Shown one piece after another: positions 33,806-45,734 of a DNA stretch of 64,000 nt. The stretch comes from Cheiracanthium punctorium (Eukaryota > Arthropoda > Arachnida > Araneae > Cheiracanthiidae): NCBI GenBank assembly GCA_038373885.1, contig JAWZYV010014450.1, forward strand, positions 62,001 through 126,000. Reading direction: 5' to 3'. The notes beneath the pieces were generated by a model. That model searched no databases, was not told where the DNA came from, and worked only from the letters and a program-made list of their open reading frames with translations. The translations under genes and the position numbers were made by a program. Each line of letters opens with the position of its first letter. Position 1 is the stretch's first letter.

Positions 33806-34309
33806 CATGTGTTGTCCACATCAGATTTCTTTTATAACCTTCTCGTCCATTTTCCTGTACATACTCTTAAAGTTTAAAAAGTAACAAATGTGATATTTTT
33901 AAAGTAAGAAGTGTGAGGATTTCAATTAAATTCACATTCTGAACACAGCCTTTCTGAACTGTCACAGCCCTCTTTATCTTGCTTCTGAGTTGGAGCTTTT
34001 AAGAGAAAGAGGTCTTCTATCCATTTTTTTCCCTTCACTTCCCTTTCCCATGCCCATTCGGCAATACTTTTATGCATATGCCAAGCCGTGCAATCAAGCA
34101 GCCCTAATACACATCTGCTGATTTGTTAAGCATCAAGAAAAGTCTAAAGTCTTGAAAAGCAAGTTGCTAGTAAAATTTAAAATTACTTTTCAACTGTTTT
34201 CGACACATCAGTTAAATACCGAGTGCTTATTGATAGAATTTTTAATAAAGCACAATTTACCAGCAAGTGTTGGTGACCATGTAGGCCCATTATTTTAAAA
34301 GATGTTTCC
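33806..34309. other. Unassigned, possibly LINE-derived
   Basis: No motif seen. It may be upstream sequence of the LINE remnant that follows, but no reverse transcriptase residues were recognised. Confidence 0.35.
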
Positions 34310-34612
34310 TAATTCAGAATGGCCCCTCTCATCCCAATCACAAGCATGATGCCATTCTCATACGTCTCCGCATTGGACACACGAGACTTACCCATAAACA
34401 CCTGCTCCTGGTTTAACCAGCTCCGGAGTGCCCCCATAGTCATACTCACCTCACGATTCGTCATCTTTTAACATCTTGCACTGCTTTTAATAATTTTTAC
34501 CAAATTTATTTTAACTGTTCTCAACCTAGACTTGACGATATTTTGGGTGAAACCCCGCACCATAATTTGTTTTCTTTTCTTCAATGTATTAATATTCTTT
34601 TTTCAGTGTGAA
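34310..34612 (+). pseudogene. Non-LTR retrotransposon ORF2 C-terminal remnant
   Basis: The plus strand around 34335-34415 reads HKHDAILIRLRIGHTRLTHK. The LRIGHTRLTH block is a hallmark of the RNase H-to-tail region of jockey/I-type LINE ORF2 proteins. A broken Cys/His tail (CPHSHTHLTIRHLL-like) and a hydrophobic C-terminus (LDDILGETPHHNLFSFL) follow in one or more shifted frames. The protein normally provides reverse transcription. Here only the degenerate last ~100 residues remain. Confidence 0.78.
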
Positions 34613-35394
34613 GTGTCTGCTTTTGTCTGACCGGCATCTGGATGGGAGCCCCATCCAGATGTCCTTGACCTTTTTTATCTACCTTTTACGTTTTTACAAA
34701 ATGCTTTTATCTTTTTAGATTTTGTGGATTTTAGTTTCATGCAACACCTTTTTACCTGGAAAAACCTCATTTTTTTCCTATTTTTTACACATAGTCGGGT
34801 CAGTGCCATATTACCAGCAGGGCAAATGGGGCAACTGCCCATGGCCCACATATTTTAGGGCCCAAAATCTTACATTTTATAATTTTACAATAAAATTACA
34901 AAGGATAAAAATTTCAAAAGTTAAATGATTTTTTTAATTATAAAATATGGACAATAAAAATAATTCAAATTTATGTTTGTGTATAAATTAATTTTCGCAT
35001 ACCAATATGTAGGAAAATAGCTAACCAGATTTTGTAAAGAGTATTTTTAATGTTAAAAGATAGCAAAATTTTTGAATTACTATTTGTTATTTTAAGAATT
35101 TACAAAAATGACTGTTTACAAAAAGTGGTGGTATTCTGTACATGTTAGCAATTGTGGTATAGTATTTCGATGTAATGTTTAACTATCTGTTTCTGTGACA
35201 TCATGTAACTATATTTGTTTATTTCAGATTACATAAACCAATCATAATGTTTTTGTTTTTTTTTAAGGGGGAGGTTACTGCAAGGGGCCTAATTTTTTTC
35301 TTCTGCCCAGGGCCCATAGTTGTCTTGATCAGGCTCTGAGTCTGGTGCAGTATGTCTCCTTTTTGGACCTTGTGGCATTAAACACCAACCAACC
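34613..35394 (+). mobile_element. LINE 3' UTR, split by a hAT insertion
   Basis: After the ORF2 remnant the sequence runs to 34800 and resumes after 35346 with 'ggaccttgtggcattaaac' and then 'accaaccaacc', a 3' end typical of arthropod jockey/I-type LINEs. The break is exactly the hAT at 34801-35338. Confidence 0.65.
34801..35338. mobile_element. hAT-type element, CAGRGCC/CAGTGCC family
   Basis: The ends are CAGTGCCATATTA and TGATCAGGCTCTG, flanked by AGTCGGGT (34793-34800) and AGTCTGGT (35339-35346), one mismatch. Subterminal 'gggcaaatggggcaactgcc' and 'ctgcccagggccc' words occur at both ends, as also in 49026-49456. Non-coding. Confidence 0.85.
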
Positions 35395-35740
35395 TAATTC
35401 AAAAATGTGATGTAAATGTGCGATAATCAAATCTTCTGGAATCAGTTATCAGTGAAAAATGACAAAAATTGATTTGCAAAATTTGGCATTAAGATGCAAC
35501 GCCTTGCTTCGGCCGAAACTAGCAGATGCTGCTTGTAACCAGCTCTGGGGTGGGTCCAGTAATTTTTTCCAGGGTTCTATTTTCGTAAAAACTGCTTATT
35601 TTTCTGAATTTCAGTACTTAATTTTGTGAATTTAAAAACCAATTTTTGTGAATTTTCATTCCAATTTTTAATAAAAGTCATGTATCTTGTTAAAATAATT
35701 GATAAAACAGATTAAAAGTAGGGTAAAATGCCAATTAAGG

Positions 35741-35897
35741 GCCATTTTAATCGCTTGTGTTTTTGTGAAGGGGCCACAATTGATTATATTTTTGTAAAGG
35801 GGTCGTTGTAATCGATTGTAATTTTGCAAAGAAGCCGTTTTAACTGACTGTATTTTTGTGAAGGGGCCGTTTTAATCAATTGTAATTTTGTCAAGGA
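35741..35897 (+). repeat. 31-32-bp minisatellite, five units
   Basis: Units start near 35741, 35772, 35803, 35834 and 35866 and follow the pattern 'ggccgttttaatcgattg' + 'tatttttgtgaagg'. Spacing is nearly constant at 31-32 bp. It lies about 500 bp upstream of the first coding exon of the gene at 36.4 kb. Confidence 0.88.
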
Positions 35898-36381
35898 GCC
35901 ACAAAACAGATCCCATTCTTGTCTGCATTGACCGCTGCAGCTATTCCCAAAAATGAGCAAATTCAGCAAGTTCTACATTCTTGTTTGTACAGTTTAACCT
36001 CTTAACACTTTTGTCCATGTCTGACATGGGCAGAAGTTACAGACAAATTTACACAAGCCCCTGTCTCTCACAGGTGATCTTCTATCTCGTGTTATTTTAT
36101 TTCTAATGCCCTTCTGAGATCCGTTCTAATAAAAATAGATAGGCTAGATTATAATTAAACTTATTCACCTCACCACTATCCCTGTTTATTACTTGATTGA
36201 TAAAATATGGTGACAACCACAACTCACTAGTTTTTGACAGATAAAAATCTATAAAAATTTGGTTTTAATCTGTGTTTGTTAAAAACCCCAGTTTGATCTT
36301 AAATTTTTGTCCTCTTGTGTGTGATATTCTGAAACAATTTTGCTTGTTTTTCTTGTAATAATTGAAAAAGTTTTCTTTCAG
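35898..36381 (+). other. Probable intron or upstream region of the host gene
   Basis: Ends in a polypyrimidine tract and acceptor 'gttttctttcag' (AG at 36380-36381), so transcription of at least part of this stretch is implied. The upstream exon, presumably untranslated, was not located. Confidence 0.6.
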
Positions 36382-36400
36382 AAACGTAAGATCCAGAAGA

Positions 36401-37635
36401 ATGGATCTGAAAACAGATGACATACTGAATGTCGATGATTCTGATCTTCTTCTCTGTTATGGTCTGGATAAGCTGAACTTAGACAGCATTCCAGACGACA
36501 TTCTGGATTTCACTGAAGAAATTTCAAAGAGTGAGAGTAGTTCAGATCTACAGAATGAAGTTGAAGATACAAAGAAAGCAAAAGCTGATTCTTCTGAGAA
36601 TTGTAGCTCTAAATCCCCTATTGCTGAAGGGGAATCGCAGAAAATTACTTCCAAAGTAAAAACTAAAACTCCCTCCAAAAACATTAAGAGAAAAATAGAT
36701 ATTAATGGAAATGAAGAAATATCATCGTATGAGAATTTAAATGAGTTGTTTGTTAAATTAGAACTTTCAGATTCTGAAAGTTCTAATTTAACAACCCAGA
36801 CAGCTGATACCAAAACACTATCAGATTCTGAAAATAAAGAAGCTGATGCCAAAAAAGAAAATGAAAAAGCAGATGAGAAAGAACTTTCCGATTCCGGAAA
36901 TGAAGAAGCAGATCACCAAGACTCAAAACTTATTGAAAGAGGTGGTCCTATCAAGGCTCCAAAACGAGCAAGCCGAAGCAGACGGCAAAAAGACATTTGG
37001 AGTAGGTTCGAAAATTATGATAGAACGCAGTTCGACTCTCAAAGATTGAGATTTTTGTCAGGTTCAAGCCAAGTTCATTTGACTCAGTCCTCTATTTTGA
37101 ATGTTCCAGTTGAAAATGGTCTGACTCCTATATTTTGTGAAAATTTTGCTCATTCTTCATCTACCCAGGATTTTTTTGACGATGCTAGGGCTCAGTCAGT
37201 TAGTAGTCCAGAAAGTGGCTATGACTCGTCTGCACCGAGCATTACTGGATCACCACCGCCTCATTTGTTACGTTCGCCACTCAATTTGGATTACATTGCT
37301 GAAACAGTAGATGAGCAGAATATTTTAGACATCATCAGTGAGTTGCCAGACAGTGCCTACCAGACAGTCAACAATAGTCTTTCTGCATTTGATCTCGATG
37401 GTAATGATCCTCAAAATACAATAAATGAGATTAAAAATTATTTGTTAAAAGATATACCTGGTGAGTTAAGTAAATCTTCCAGTGCTGTTGTCGGCCTAGT
37501 GGAGGAGAATGGTCCAGACAATGTGCCTTTTAATGTTGGAGGTTTGAATACCAGTTCTGTGACACTCCTGCCAGTTTTAAGTAGTCCGGTCTCTAGGAAT
37601 GTTGAAAAATCCAGGAATCTGGTCTATAGATTAGA
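36401..37635 (+). CDS. Host gene, first coding exon (acidic low-complexity protein)
   Basis: This exon encodes residues 1-411 of an unrecognised protein. The exon itself starts at 36382 after a clear 3' splice site, and I chose the ATG at 36401, the first in frame. Upstream codons within the exon are open, so a longer N-terminus from an earlier exon cannot be excluded. It ends at GTAAGT (37636) in phase 2. The protein is Ser/Asp/Glu-rich. Residues ~121-171 hold repeated LSDSE/SDSG-type acidic motifs that look like casein kinase 2 sites. Residues ~182-198 are a basic cluster (KAPKRASRSRRQK), a plausible nuclear localisation signal, followed by a WSRFENYD stretch. Residues ~268-287 (SSPESGYDSSAPS..GSPPP) contain SP sites and a DSG-like phosphodegron-type pattern. 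No enzyme or zinc-finger domain is visible, so a nuclear regulatory role is only inference. The length of the open frame in such AT-rich DNA makes coding status convincing. Confidence 0.88.
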
Positions 37636-37717
37636 GTAAGTTTGTTACCATTTTTATTTTTTGAATAGATTTAGTTTAAAGCTTGATTTATTAATAATTT
37701 TTTGACATTTCAGATTC

Positions 37718-37769
<52 letters not shown>

Positions 37770-38233
37770 CCACACTTTTTCTAGAAAATTTAATTTAGAA
37801 TACTTTTTTTTCTTGTCAATAATATCTTTAGCTTAATGGAAATTATTAGGATATAAAATTCAAACTTGAAAGCAAGTGCAGTCTTAAAGGATTATATATG
37901 TATGTTTTTTTTAATTCTGTCAAGAGAATTAAAAATGTAGATACATATTATAAAACTATTAAATAAATCACTCATATTGTACTATGTTGGAATTGTGTAT
38001 GTATTTATAACTTACGTATTTTTTAACCTGGAAATAAATTGAATTGAATTAAAGATAAAGCTTTACTTAAATTATAATTTACTTTCTAGATGAAAATGTA
38101 AATAAATGTAAAATTTAAGAGGGAAATATAAAGAAAACATTACTGGTCAGACAGAACATTCAAAATTGGTATTCTACTGGTCTGTTATTTTTGTAATCTG
38201 GGATCAGCAGACCGTAGTTAATTTCGAACCCTG

Positions 38234-38535
38234 CAGGGCTGCCACTGGTGAGGGAGAACACGGAAAACCTGGAAAAGTCAGGGAATTTCATTTTGGCAAA
38301 AAAGGTTAGGGAGAAGTCAGAGAAAATTGCAAATTTATGCCCAAAACCTGGAAAATCAGTGTTTGTTAAACAAACAACGTTTAACCCTACTTTGAGAAGC
38401 TAAAAATATTGAAGAACATATGCAAAGTTGATGCCATAAACATAAAAAATAGCTTGGATTTTTATCATATGATGGTCTGGAAAACCTGGAAAAGTCAGGG
38501 AATTTTTTTTTTTCAGAAATTGAGTGGCAACCCTG
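38234..38535. mobile_element. TIR element CAGGGCTGCCACT
   Basis: The ends CAGGGCTGCCACT and AGTGGCAACCCTG are inverted. 'acctggaaaagtcagggaat' words recur near both ends. No matching target duplication was found (GAACCCTG versus TGTTATTA), so the superfamily is open and one end may be altered. Confidence 0.65.
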
Positions 38536-38758
38536 TGTTATTAATTTCCTTGTGTCAAGGTGGAACTAAAGGAGGGGGAGATGATTGCTACCTCCCTGAG
38601 CACACTTAAACCCACTGTTAACCCATCTTTAACCTGCTCACTTTCATCATTAAAAAGACGTTCCAAAGCAAAGACTCTTCTATTTTGACTGGTGTTGCTT
38701 CTCAGAATAATTCTTTGTATCCTCCATCGGAACCCAGAAATGATGGGTTCAAAATTAA

Positions 38759-39476
38759 CCCTTTGGGTACATTTGAATACAGCATTGGTCATGCACTTTC
38801 TTTGCTTAAGTTATAGATGACGAGTATGTTTCATCATTCAAACTGCTACAAAATTAAACATGCACCAGGGTTTTCATTATGGTAAAAAAATGGTTCAGAA
38901 TTTCTCACCCTTACCCGAAAACTGAGTGAGATATTTTTAAAAAATGGGTGAGAATTTTTCACTATGGATTTCAGTTGTTTAAATACCCAGTGGATAAGCT
39001 ATTTATAAATAGGTACTTACTCTTGCCTCAGGTGAACACTCAAAATCAGTGTATATATGAATTTCAGTTGTTTTTATAGCATGTAATTCAAGCCCAGTTA
39101 CATGTAATAAAAATGAAACTGCTAGAATTTTGCGTATATAACCACACTTTATGAAAAATGAAAGCATGCGCAACTTTTTTTGAAAAAGTACCCAAATCTT
39201 TCGAAATGCAAGAAATTTGTGTTTGTAGGGTGTGCAAATTTCTTGCAGCAATAATTTTTTAATGCGAGAAAAAGAAAAAAAAATAAGAGATTCTTGCATC
39301 TTGCAATCTGGTGAAAACACTGTGCACATTCTTGTTCATAGCAAGAGATTTATAACAGTTGTAGGAGGATGTTTTTTGCAGTTAAAGTTGCGAATTTAGC
39401 CAGTTTGGGGCTAGATCTGGCCATGATATCCATTTCAAATGCAAGAATTTCTTCAAATAAATTCGTACCCAAGGGG
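38759..39476. mobile_element. piggyBac-type MITE, second family
   Basis: TTAA (38755-38758, 39477-39480) flanks CCCTTTGGGTACATTTGAA and TTCGTACCCAAGGGG. The terminal ~14 bp are inverted. At 718 bp with no transposase frame it is non-autonomous. Distinct in interior from the palindromic family at 7016. Confidence 0.85.
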
Positions 39477-39675
39477 TTAAAAATGAATGAGTAAAAAAAA
39501 AAAGAAGAGAGATTCATCTCTAATATGCTTGGTCATACTTATCGCCCTTTCCCTTAGAACTTTTCTGGGTCTGCCATGGCCTTGTCTGAATTACCAACTT
39601 TGAATATTGCTGTTGAAATGTTTAGGTATTTGGTGCACAGGAAGAAACTATGTAATACACTGGATGTGCTAAAAT

Positions 39676-39850
39676 CAGGGTTGTTATGATTTTGCCCAAC
39701 CCAAAAAAGCCCACTTGAAAAAACCCAACTCGGTTGTTTCAAAATTTCAACTTTAATTACATAGATAATACATCACTTAATATCACTACACCACTTGTAA
39801 AGTTTATAAACAGCTCCCTACCTCCCCCCACACCACCACCACCTAAGGGG

Positions 39851-39881
<31 letters not shown>

Positions 39882-40282
39882 CTTCACAGGCATTAAAACT
39901 TTCTAGAATAAATTTTTATGCCTATCTGTATTAAAATGAATAAAGATTTTTTAACCATAAAAAAAATCATGTTGTAATTAAGCACTAGTATATCACTGTT
40001 AGATAAATTGACTATTAGTCATAATTTTAAGAGGGGTTGTTATTGTAATTGATTTATACATTTTTTCATGTATGATTAACAATTGTAATTAGTTATTACT
40101 AATAAATTAACCACTTTTTATTTATAATTGATTTTTGTAATCAATCAGTTTGCTTTAAGTTGTATTTAGTAATAAGCAAATTTTTTTCAAATATTCTGAA
40201 ACCCCATCCCTTCTTCTGATAAAACCCAAAAAACCCAGTGGGTTGGTTTTTTTCGGAAAAAAACGGGTTTTTAACAACCCTG
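39676..40282. mobile_element. hAT-type element, CAGGGTTGTTA ends
   Basis: The ends CAGGGTTGTTA and TAACAACCCTG are perfect inverted repeats, flanked by GCTAAAAT (39668-39675) and GATAAAAT (40283-40290), one mismatch. 'aaacccaa' / 'gggttggttttttt' words are subterminal. A C-run and a ~35-base A-run lie at 39820-39880. Non-coding. Confidence 0.87.
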
Positions 40283-41776
40283 GATAAAATGGATCATTCA
40301 GTTCTCAAAACCTAGCTAAAATAACTAGTAAATGTTTAGAATGCAAAAACATATCTATTCACAGTTAATTTTGAAGAATGCAGCAAAGAAGTTCTTTTAA
40401 ATATTATATTAAAATTGCAATAGGTATATTGAAACAAAATTATGTGGGTGATTTGAAGCAGTTTTCCATGTAAAGTACTGAAATAACATTAACTAATTTA
40501 AAAGCACAAAACTCGGAACTGGATCTTGGCACGTGGAAACAGATACACCATCTCAGTTTAGGCTGTGAAGAAAGTTAGTGACTTAGCTGTTTTTATAAAT
40601 ATCAAATGGCCATTTTCTTAATTTTTTTTCCCTCAATTTTTTTTTAAAATTGCAGTATACAATATGGCCAGAGATCAATCTAGGATTTTTTAGAAGGAGT
40701 ATTTTCTTTTCCAAAGGAGTAATTAAAACAATGAACAATTATGCTAAATATTCAAATATATAATTACATTGCATTTGACACATAAATAATAACTGATTAT
40801 ACATCTAGGCACATAAATGTCAGTTCAACAAAAACTGGTACAATAATTGGATTTTTCAAATTTAAAATCAGCAATTCATAATTATTTATCAAAATATACC
40901 TAATTTTATATGGAAAAGCAATACGTAAAAACACACATTCAGAAATTCTTAAGGCAAATTCTGAATTTCTAACATGTGATATATGCATCTAGAGGTGTTA
41001 GTGCAATCACTGAATATGGCATTAATGTGACAGACAGATTTGCAATATTTTTTGACATCTCATGTCTAACTATTAATTTCTGGTTTAGTTTTAATTACCT
41101 AATTTTTCAAATGCTAATGAGACATCATGAATTGAATTTTTGTAACAGATTGATAATTAAGTTTGAAAGCATAGTATTATTAAATCAAACAGTTATTTAC
41201 AGAACATACTTTTTAGCCGATATCCCAGTTTTAATTTGCATTTGCCTTAACAAGGTTACAATGATATCATAATAGTGGACATTTTTTTCATGATAATTTT
41301 TAGTAAAATTAAAGCACATCATGTTACAAATAAATGCTATGTAAAATCTGTTATGCCCTCATGAAAAATAATTAGAATACAAATTTTAACACGACTGTTT
41401 AACATTTTTCTTTCAAGAAGTGCAACACATAAGCAGGATTCAAGACTGTAAACTTTGATTCATTTTTTACAATGACTTATGCTTATTTTACAAACAAAAA
41501 AGATAAAATTCATATTCATAAGTTATAGTTTACAGCTATGAACTTTTACAATACCATATAAAAATATTCTAAAATAATAAAACTTTCTAATTTCAGTAAT
41601 ATTGTAAAGCAAGCATTTTTTAACTGATCAATTAAATTAAGTAGTCCATCTGTTAATGCATTGAAAGAGAAACTTACATTGACTTATTTCCCAAGTAAAT
41701 AAGTAAATAATTTTGTATTGTTTTTAATTGAAAAAAGGAAAGAAACTCATATACTAATAACTAATTATTCTTTCAG

Positions 41777-41938
41777 AGATAAAGCAAAAAATGCATTGCG
41801 GCAGTTTTTGTCCAACGATGAGTTTTATGCCATTAAAGAGACAATCTACAAAAAGATAAATGAAGATATTGCAAATAAGAAAAAAGTTAAAGTTATATGT
41901 GTTGAAAATGAAAAGGATAAAACGTCTGAAAACAGAAC
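41777..41938 (+). CDS. Host gene, second coding exon
   Basis: A 162-bp exon between AG (41775-41776) and GTAAGC (41939), phase 2 on both sides, so it continues the 36.4-kb exon in frame and completes its split codon as Glu. It encodes DKAKNALRQFLSNDEF and then a basic helix-like stretch (KKINEDIANKKKVKV) with many Lys. Residues ~412-465 are predominantly charged and probably alpha-helical. An in-frame TAA directly after the donor supports splicing there. No family is recognised. Confidence 0.8.
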
Positions 41939-43109
41939 GTAAGCATTAATTTTTCTATTTTTAGGTAGTCTTGGTTTGTTTTTGTATTCTTATTTTATTC
42001 AGGGATATTTGCAACTGCTTTTTTAGTTCAAGGATGAATTACTTAAAAAGTTATACAGCACGCAAATTTCATTAATTCTGTCTCATGACAGAATTAGTGA
42101 AATATTGGTTTAAGAAAGACATTCAAATGTTAATTATATGAAACTAAGGAAAGATGTATATAAAGGAGTGAGGAATGGAGTGATTTCACCTTTCCTAAAT
42201 TGAACCTAAAAATCTGTTGTTGCTAGGAACTCTAAAAACTAACCCACTTCACCATTAAGTCCAAGTTTAATCTATTTGCTCTCATTATAGGGAAAACAAA
42301 AATAGTAGTGACCATTGTTGCTTCTCAGAAATAGTGCAGGTGCCATACTGGGCTCCAATAGCACATTCAAAGATCCATGCTGGGAAGTAACACTGGTCAC
42401 AGAGAAAGACTTTTTGGCTGAATTTTTTTAATGAGGAGAGCAAAGAGGTTAGACATGGGATCAACATTAAAAGACAATTAAAAAAAAAAAAAAAAATTCT
42501 CTGATAAATCTCTTCTTGAAGCTTTTGAGATTCATCATCGGTCTAGTTAAATAATGTGTGCTACAGAGTGGATTATCCAGGAGATCTTGCCAAAATTTTG
42601 GATGATGTCTCAAAATGCTGAAGTTAAGTTTCTTAAATTAAAGAAAGTCTGTATGACATCACCAGCTATATAAGATCATATTACATAAACATAGTTAAGA
42701 TATAAAAAAAATAAACTGCAAACTCACAATAGCCTGTGATAACAGAATATGTAATGCACAGGTATCATAAATATCGTGATATTTTGATATATATATCCGA
42801 TATTTTGAGATTTATAAAATATTTATGATAAAAAGTTAATCTTATTGTTGATAAATATTTTCAAGCATGATATAAACATTATAACAATAAGTATTCAACT
42901 TATATTTGTTAATAATTTTATATTTTGCATTTAACAACCAACTTTTACCGATAAAGTAGGAAACAGAAACAACCTTCTCAAAAATTAAAAAATGTTTTAT
43001 GTACTTACTGAAATGCAAAATGTAAGATTCAATCTCAAGTGTCAAGATAGTTTTATTAATTGTAAATTCAAAATAACACATGTATATATAATTCTCCCTT
43101 TATTTCTTA

Positions 43110-44430
43110 TTAAAATATTTAAACAAAAAAGTAAGTTTCTCTGCTTTTTCAGTCTCTAAGCGATTACATAGTTTGGACTGGACTAATCCAAAGCTAGAAA
43201 ATATCCTTTCTAGCCCAGCTGTTGATGGACTATCAGTAACTAACTGCCTAATTAGATGCAGTTTTGTATTTCAGATGGTCTTTTATTTTAATAGTGTTCC
43301 ATCAAACTACGGGTTCAACATTTAGAAATTCATCTTCTAACATAAAACTTGGAAAAGGGCTCTTTTTGGCTAAGAAGTTCATAGCCATAGGCAAAAGTTC
43401 TTTATCTACCAAATGTATGAAATTAAAAGCTATGTGGATTTCATCTTCACTTAATTTTTTTCCCACAATATCTGTGGTCTAACATAAATGTGCCGGTGAT
43501 AAATCCATTTTTTTTTTCTTTCTGAGAATTTTATCATATCTTTCCTGTTATATATTTCTAATTTTTCATTTAATTTGCAAAAAATGTCAGCACATTGTGC
43601 AATTTTGCATCAATTACTTTGACTTCATCAAGTGCATTTGAAATGGGTCCTAAAATATCTATGTAATCAGAACAGTCAACAATTACGTTTACACTATTGA
43701 CTAAATTGAAAATGTCTTTATCAATTTCACGTTTGTTGTCTTGACAAATTTGCACCAAATTTCCCCTGTTGTCTAGAAAAGACTTTATAAAATCAAACAT
43801 AGTATTCCATCTTACAGCTTGAGGAATGACTAACATTTTTCCTGCCGCTTTTTCTGTACCAGGCATTTGGTAATTGTATATGCTTAAAATATTTGATAAT
43901 TTTGATCGCATTTTTAGTTACATCCGGGAGCTGTATATCTTCGGCTAAAAGATTAAAATGTGAGAGAACAGCCATAAAATCAATAATATCGTAATCCTCA
44001 GTTTTATCAAGTTCTTCTCTCATTATTTTTACATTACTGGCACTGTCGGTTACAAAACTACGAATATTAACATTAAACTTTTCTTTAATTCTTAAATTAT
44101 TGAATGCTTTGCATTTAACAACCAATACAGTACATGAATATTCTGCAGTATGAGAGTGTTCTGAAGTATCAATTGTAGAAGTCAGATGAGAATCACCAGA
44201 AGATGTTATAATTGAAGTACAAATGAATGGCTCATTATGGATATTAGTCCAACCATCAAGACACATAGTCACAGTTTCTCCAGAGAGATTATCCTTACAT
44301 TCTTTAAGAGTGGTTTTGTGTATTACATTCAAAAGATCATCTGCTAACCTTCTTTCAGATCAAATCATTAAGCGCGCTCCCTTTAACCAAAATAGGAAAA
44401 ATGGTACAGTTGATGCGATTTACATTTAGT
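43110..44430 (-). pseudogene. hAT transposase pseudogene (second lineage)
   Basis: Minus-strand blocks in order. 44290-44425 gives SERRLADDLLNVIHK-type sequence, as found just N-terminal of the catalytic core. 43920-44332 encodes CLDGWTNIHNEPF, SFVTDSASNV and SHFNLLAEDI, corresponding to the first catalytic Asp region, the TDxAxN motif and the 'aHxlnL' motif of hAT RNase-H-like folds. 43580-43911 encodes SKLSNIL and AVRWNTMFDFI. 43110-43255 encodes the C-terminal dimerisation motif PSTAGLERIFSSFGLVQSKL. Frameshifts or stops at ~43910 and ~44340 and gaps inactivate it. Termini were not found. Confidence 0.9.
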
Positions 44431-45734
44431 AAATAATTTCTTCATTGTCTTTGCATTTTGTTATAAAATATTGTCTGTAATGTATAAGTAAATATTCAGA
44501 AGTAAAACAGACATTATTACATTTATTTATTATGAAATTCAAAATTAAAATACTGTTATATCTTAAAAGATGTTTTCATAGTTACTTATCATGAATTTAA
44601 TTTTTTTCTGGTAAATTTTATTTAAAAGCTTGCTAATAGTTACAGAAAACAAAGTTTATTTGTGGTAATGACATATTGATATTTTTCTCTAATATGAAAG
44701 CTTATTGAATGTTTTCATTTTGTCATGTAATAATTTTGGGTGTTTACTTCTGTTGTTAGAGAACTATATAATTAATACAAATGAAAATGTGCATCATTAA
44801 ATTTTGTTACCAAAACTTAATTGTGGTCTGGATTTGCATTGTGAAATGACATACCTTATTATGCTTGTATGTTAAGGGATTATTTTGTTGAAAGTTGGCT
44901 GCAATTATTGTTTGTTACATTAAAGAATTGAAATTCTGATGTATTCATTTTTTTTATGCAGCAATGAAATATGTGACAATGTATATTTAACATAGGTATT
45001 ATAATGTTTATTTGAATGAAACCATTAAAAGTACTGGTTCTTATTGACTCCTTTTATTTATTGACGAGTCACCTCTAGCGACCAGCTGTTTTGCTGCTGC
45101 TGAATTTTAATGAAATCATTATTGATTAAAACAGTTCTTTCAAGCAGCGCTTGTCAATGTTAAAGACTATCAGGTATACCTCTCCCATCACATGCAGAGG
45201 CAAAGCTCAGTTGGATAGAATAATTTTAGGTGTGTATACAAAATACCAAAGTTCGAGTACTGTATAAACAATATTTAATGTTATTTTTCCATTGGGAGAA
45301 AGGATATACAGATTATTACTTCTGTTGAATCAGAAACACCCAATTTACAGCTGAATGTATTAAAAGCAAGGATTTTGCAAATTAAAGACAACTTGAAGAG
45401 ATTATTCTTGTGCTTTACTGATGCTTAAAATATTTTTCTACTCAAGCTAGGGATTTGTCAAGAGATAATTATTTTTAACCAGGTAATAGGAGCAAGCCAA
45501 AAAATATCATAAAAGAAAGGTTTCTACCTAGTAAAGAAGGTTTTTTTTTTTTTTTTTTTTAAATGGCAAATTTTACTGTATTAGTATCCGATCATATGAG
45601 TTTCCAGTGTTCAGTCTTATTTTATCTGTCTGATATATATATGTATTTATTTAAAACCATTAAGATTTTCAACAATGCCAGGTCTTGTTTTGAAAATTAA
45701 CCCATCCCTAAAATAAATAAAAATAAGAATCAAC

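Larger units (their letters stand above)
37636..41776 (+). other. Intron 1 of the host gene
   Basis: Starts GTAAGT and ends TTCTTTCAG, both good consensus sites, phase 2 on both sides. It has a ~45-base T-run at ~37719-37764 and three transposons (38234-38535, 38759-39476, 39676-40282). The 40291-41776 part is AT-rich with no recognised feature. Confidence 0.75.

Noticed and set aside
37719..37764. ~45-base poly-T as a retrocopy tail
   Set aside because: No antisense coding sequence or target duplication next to it. More likely a homopolymer expansion in intron 1.
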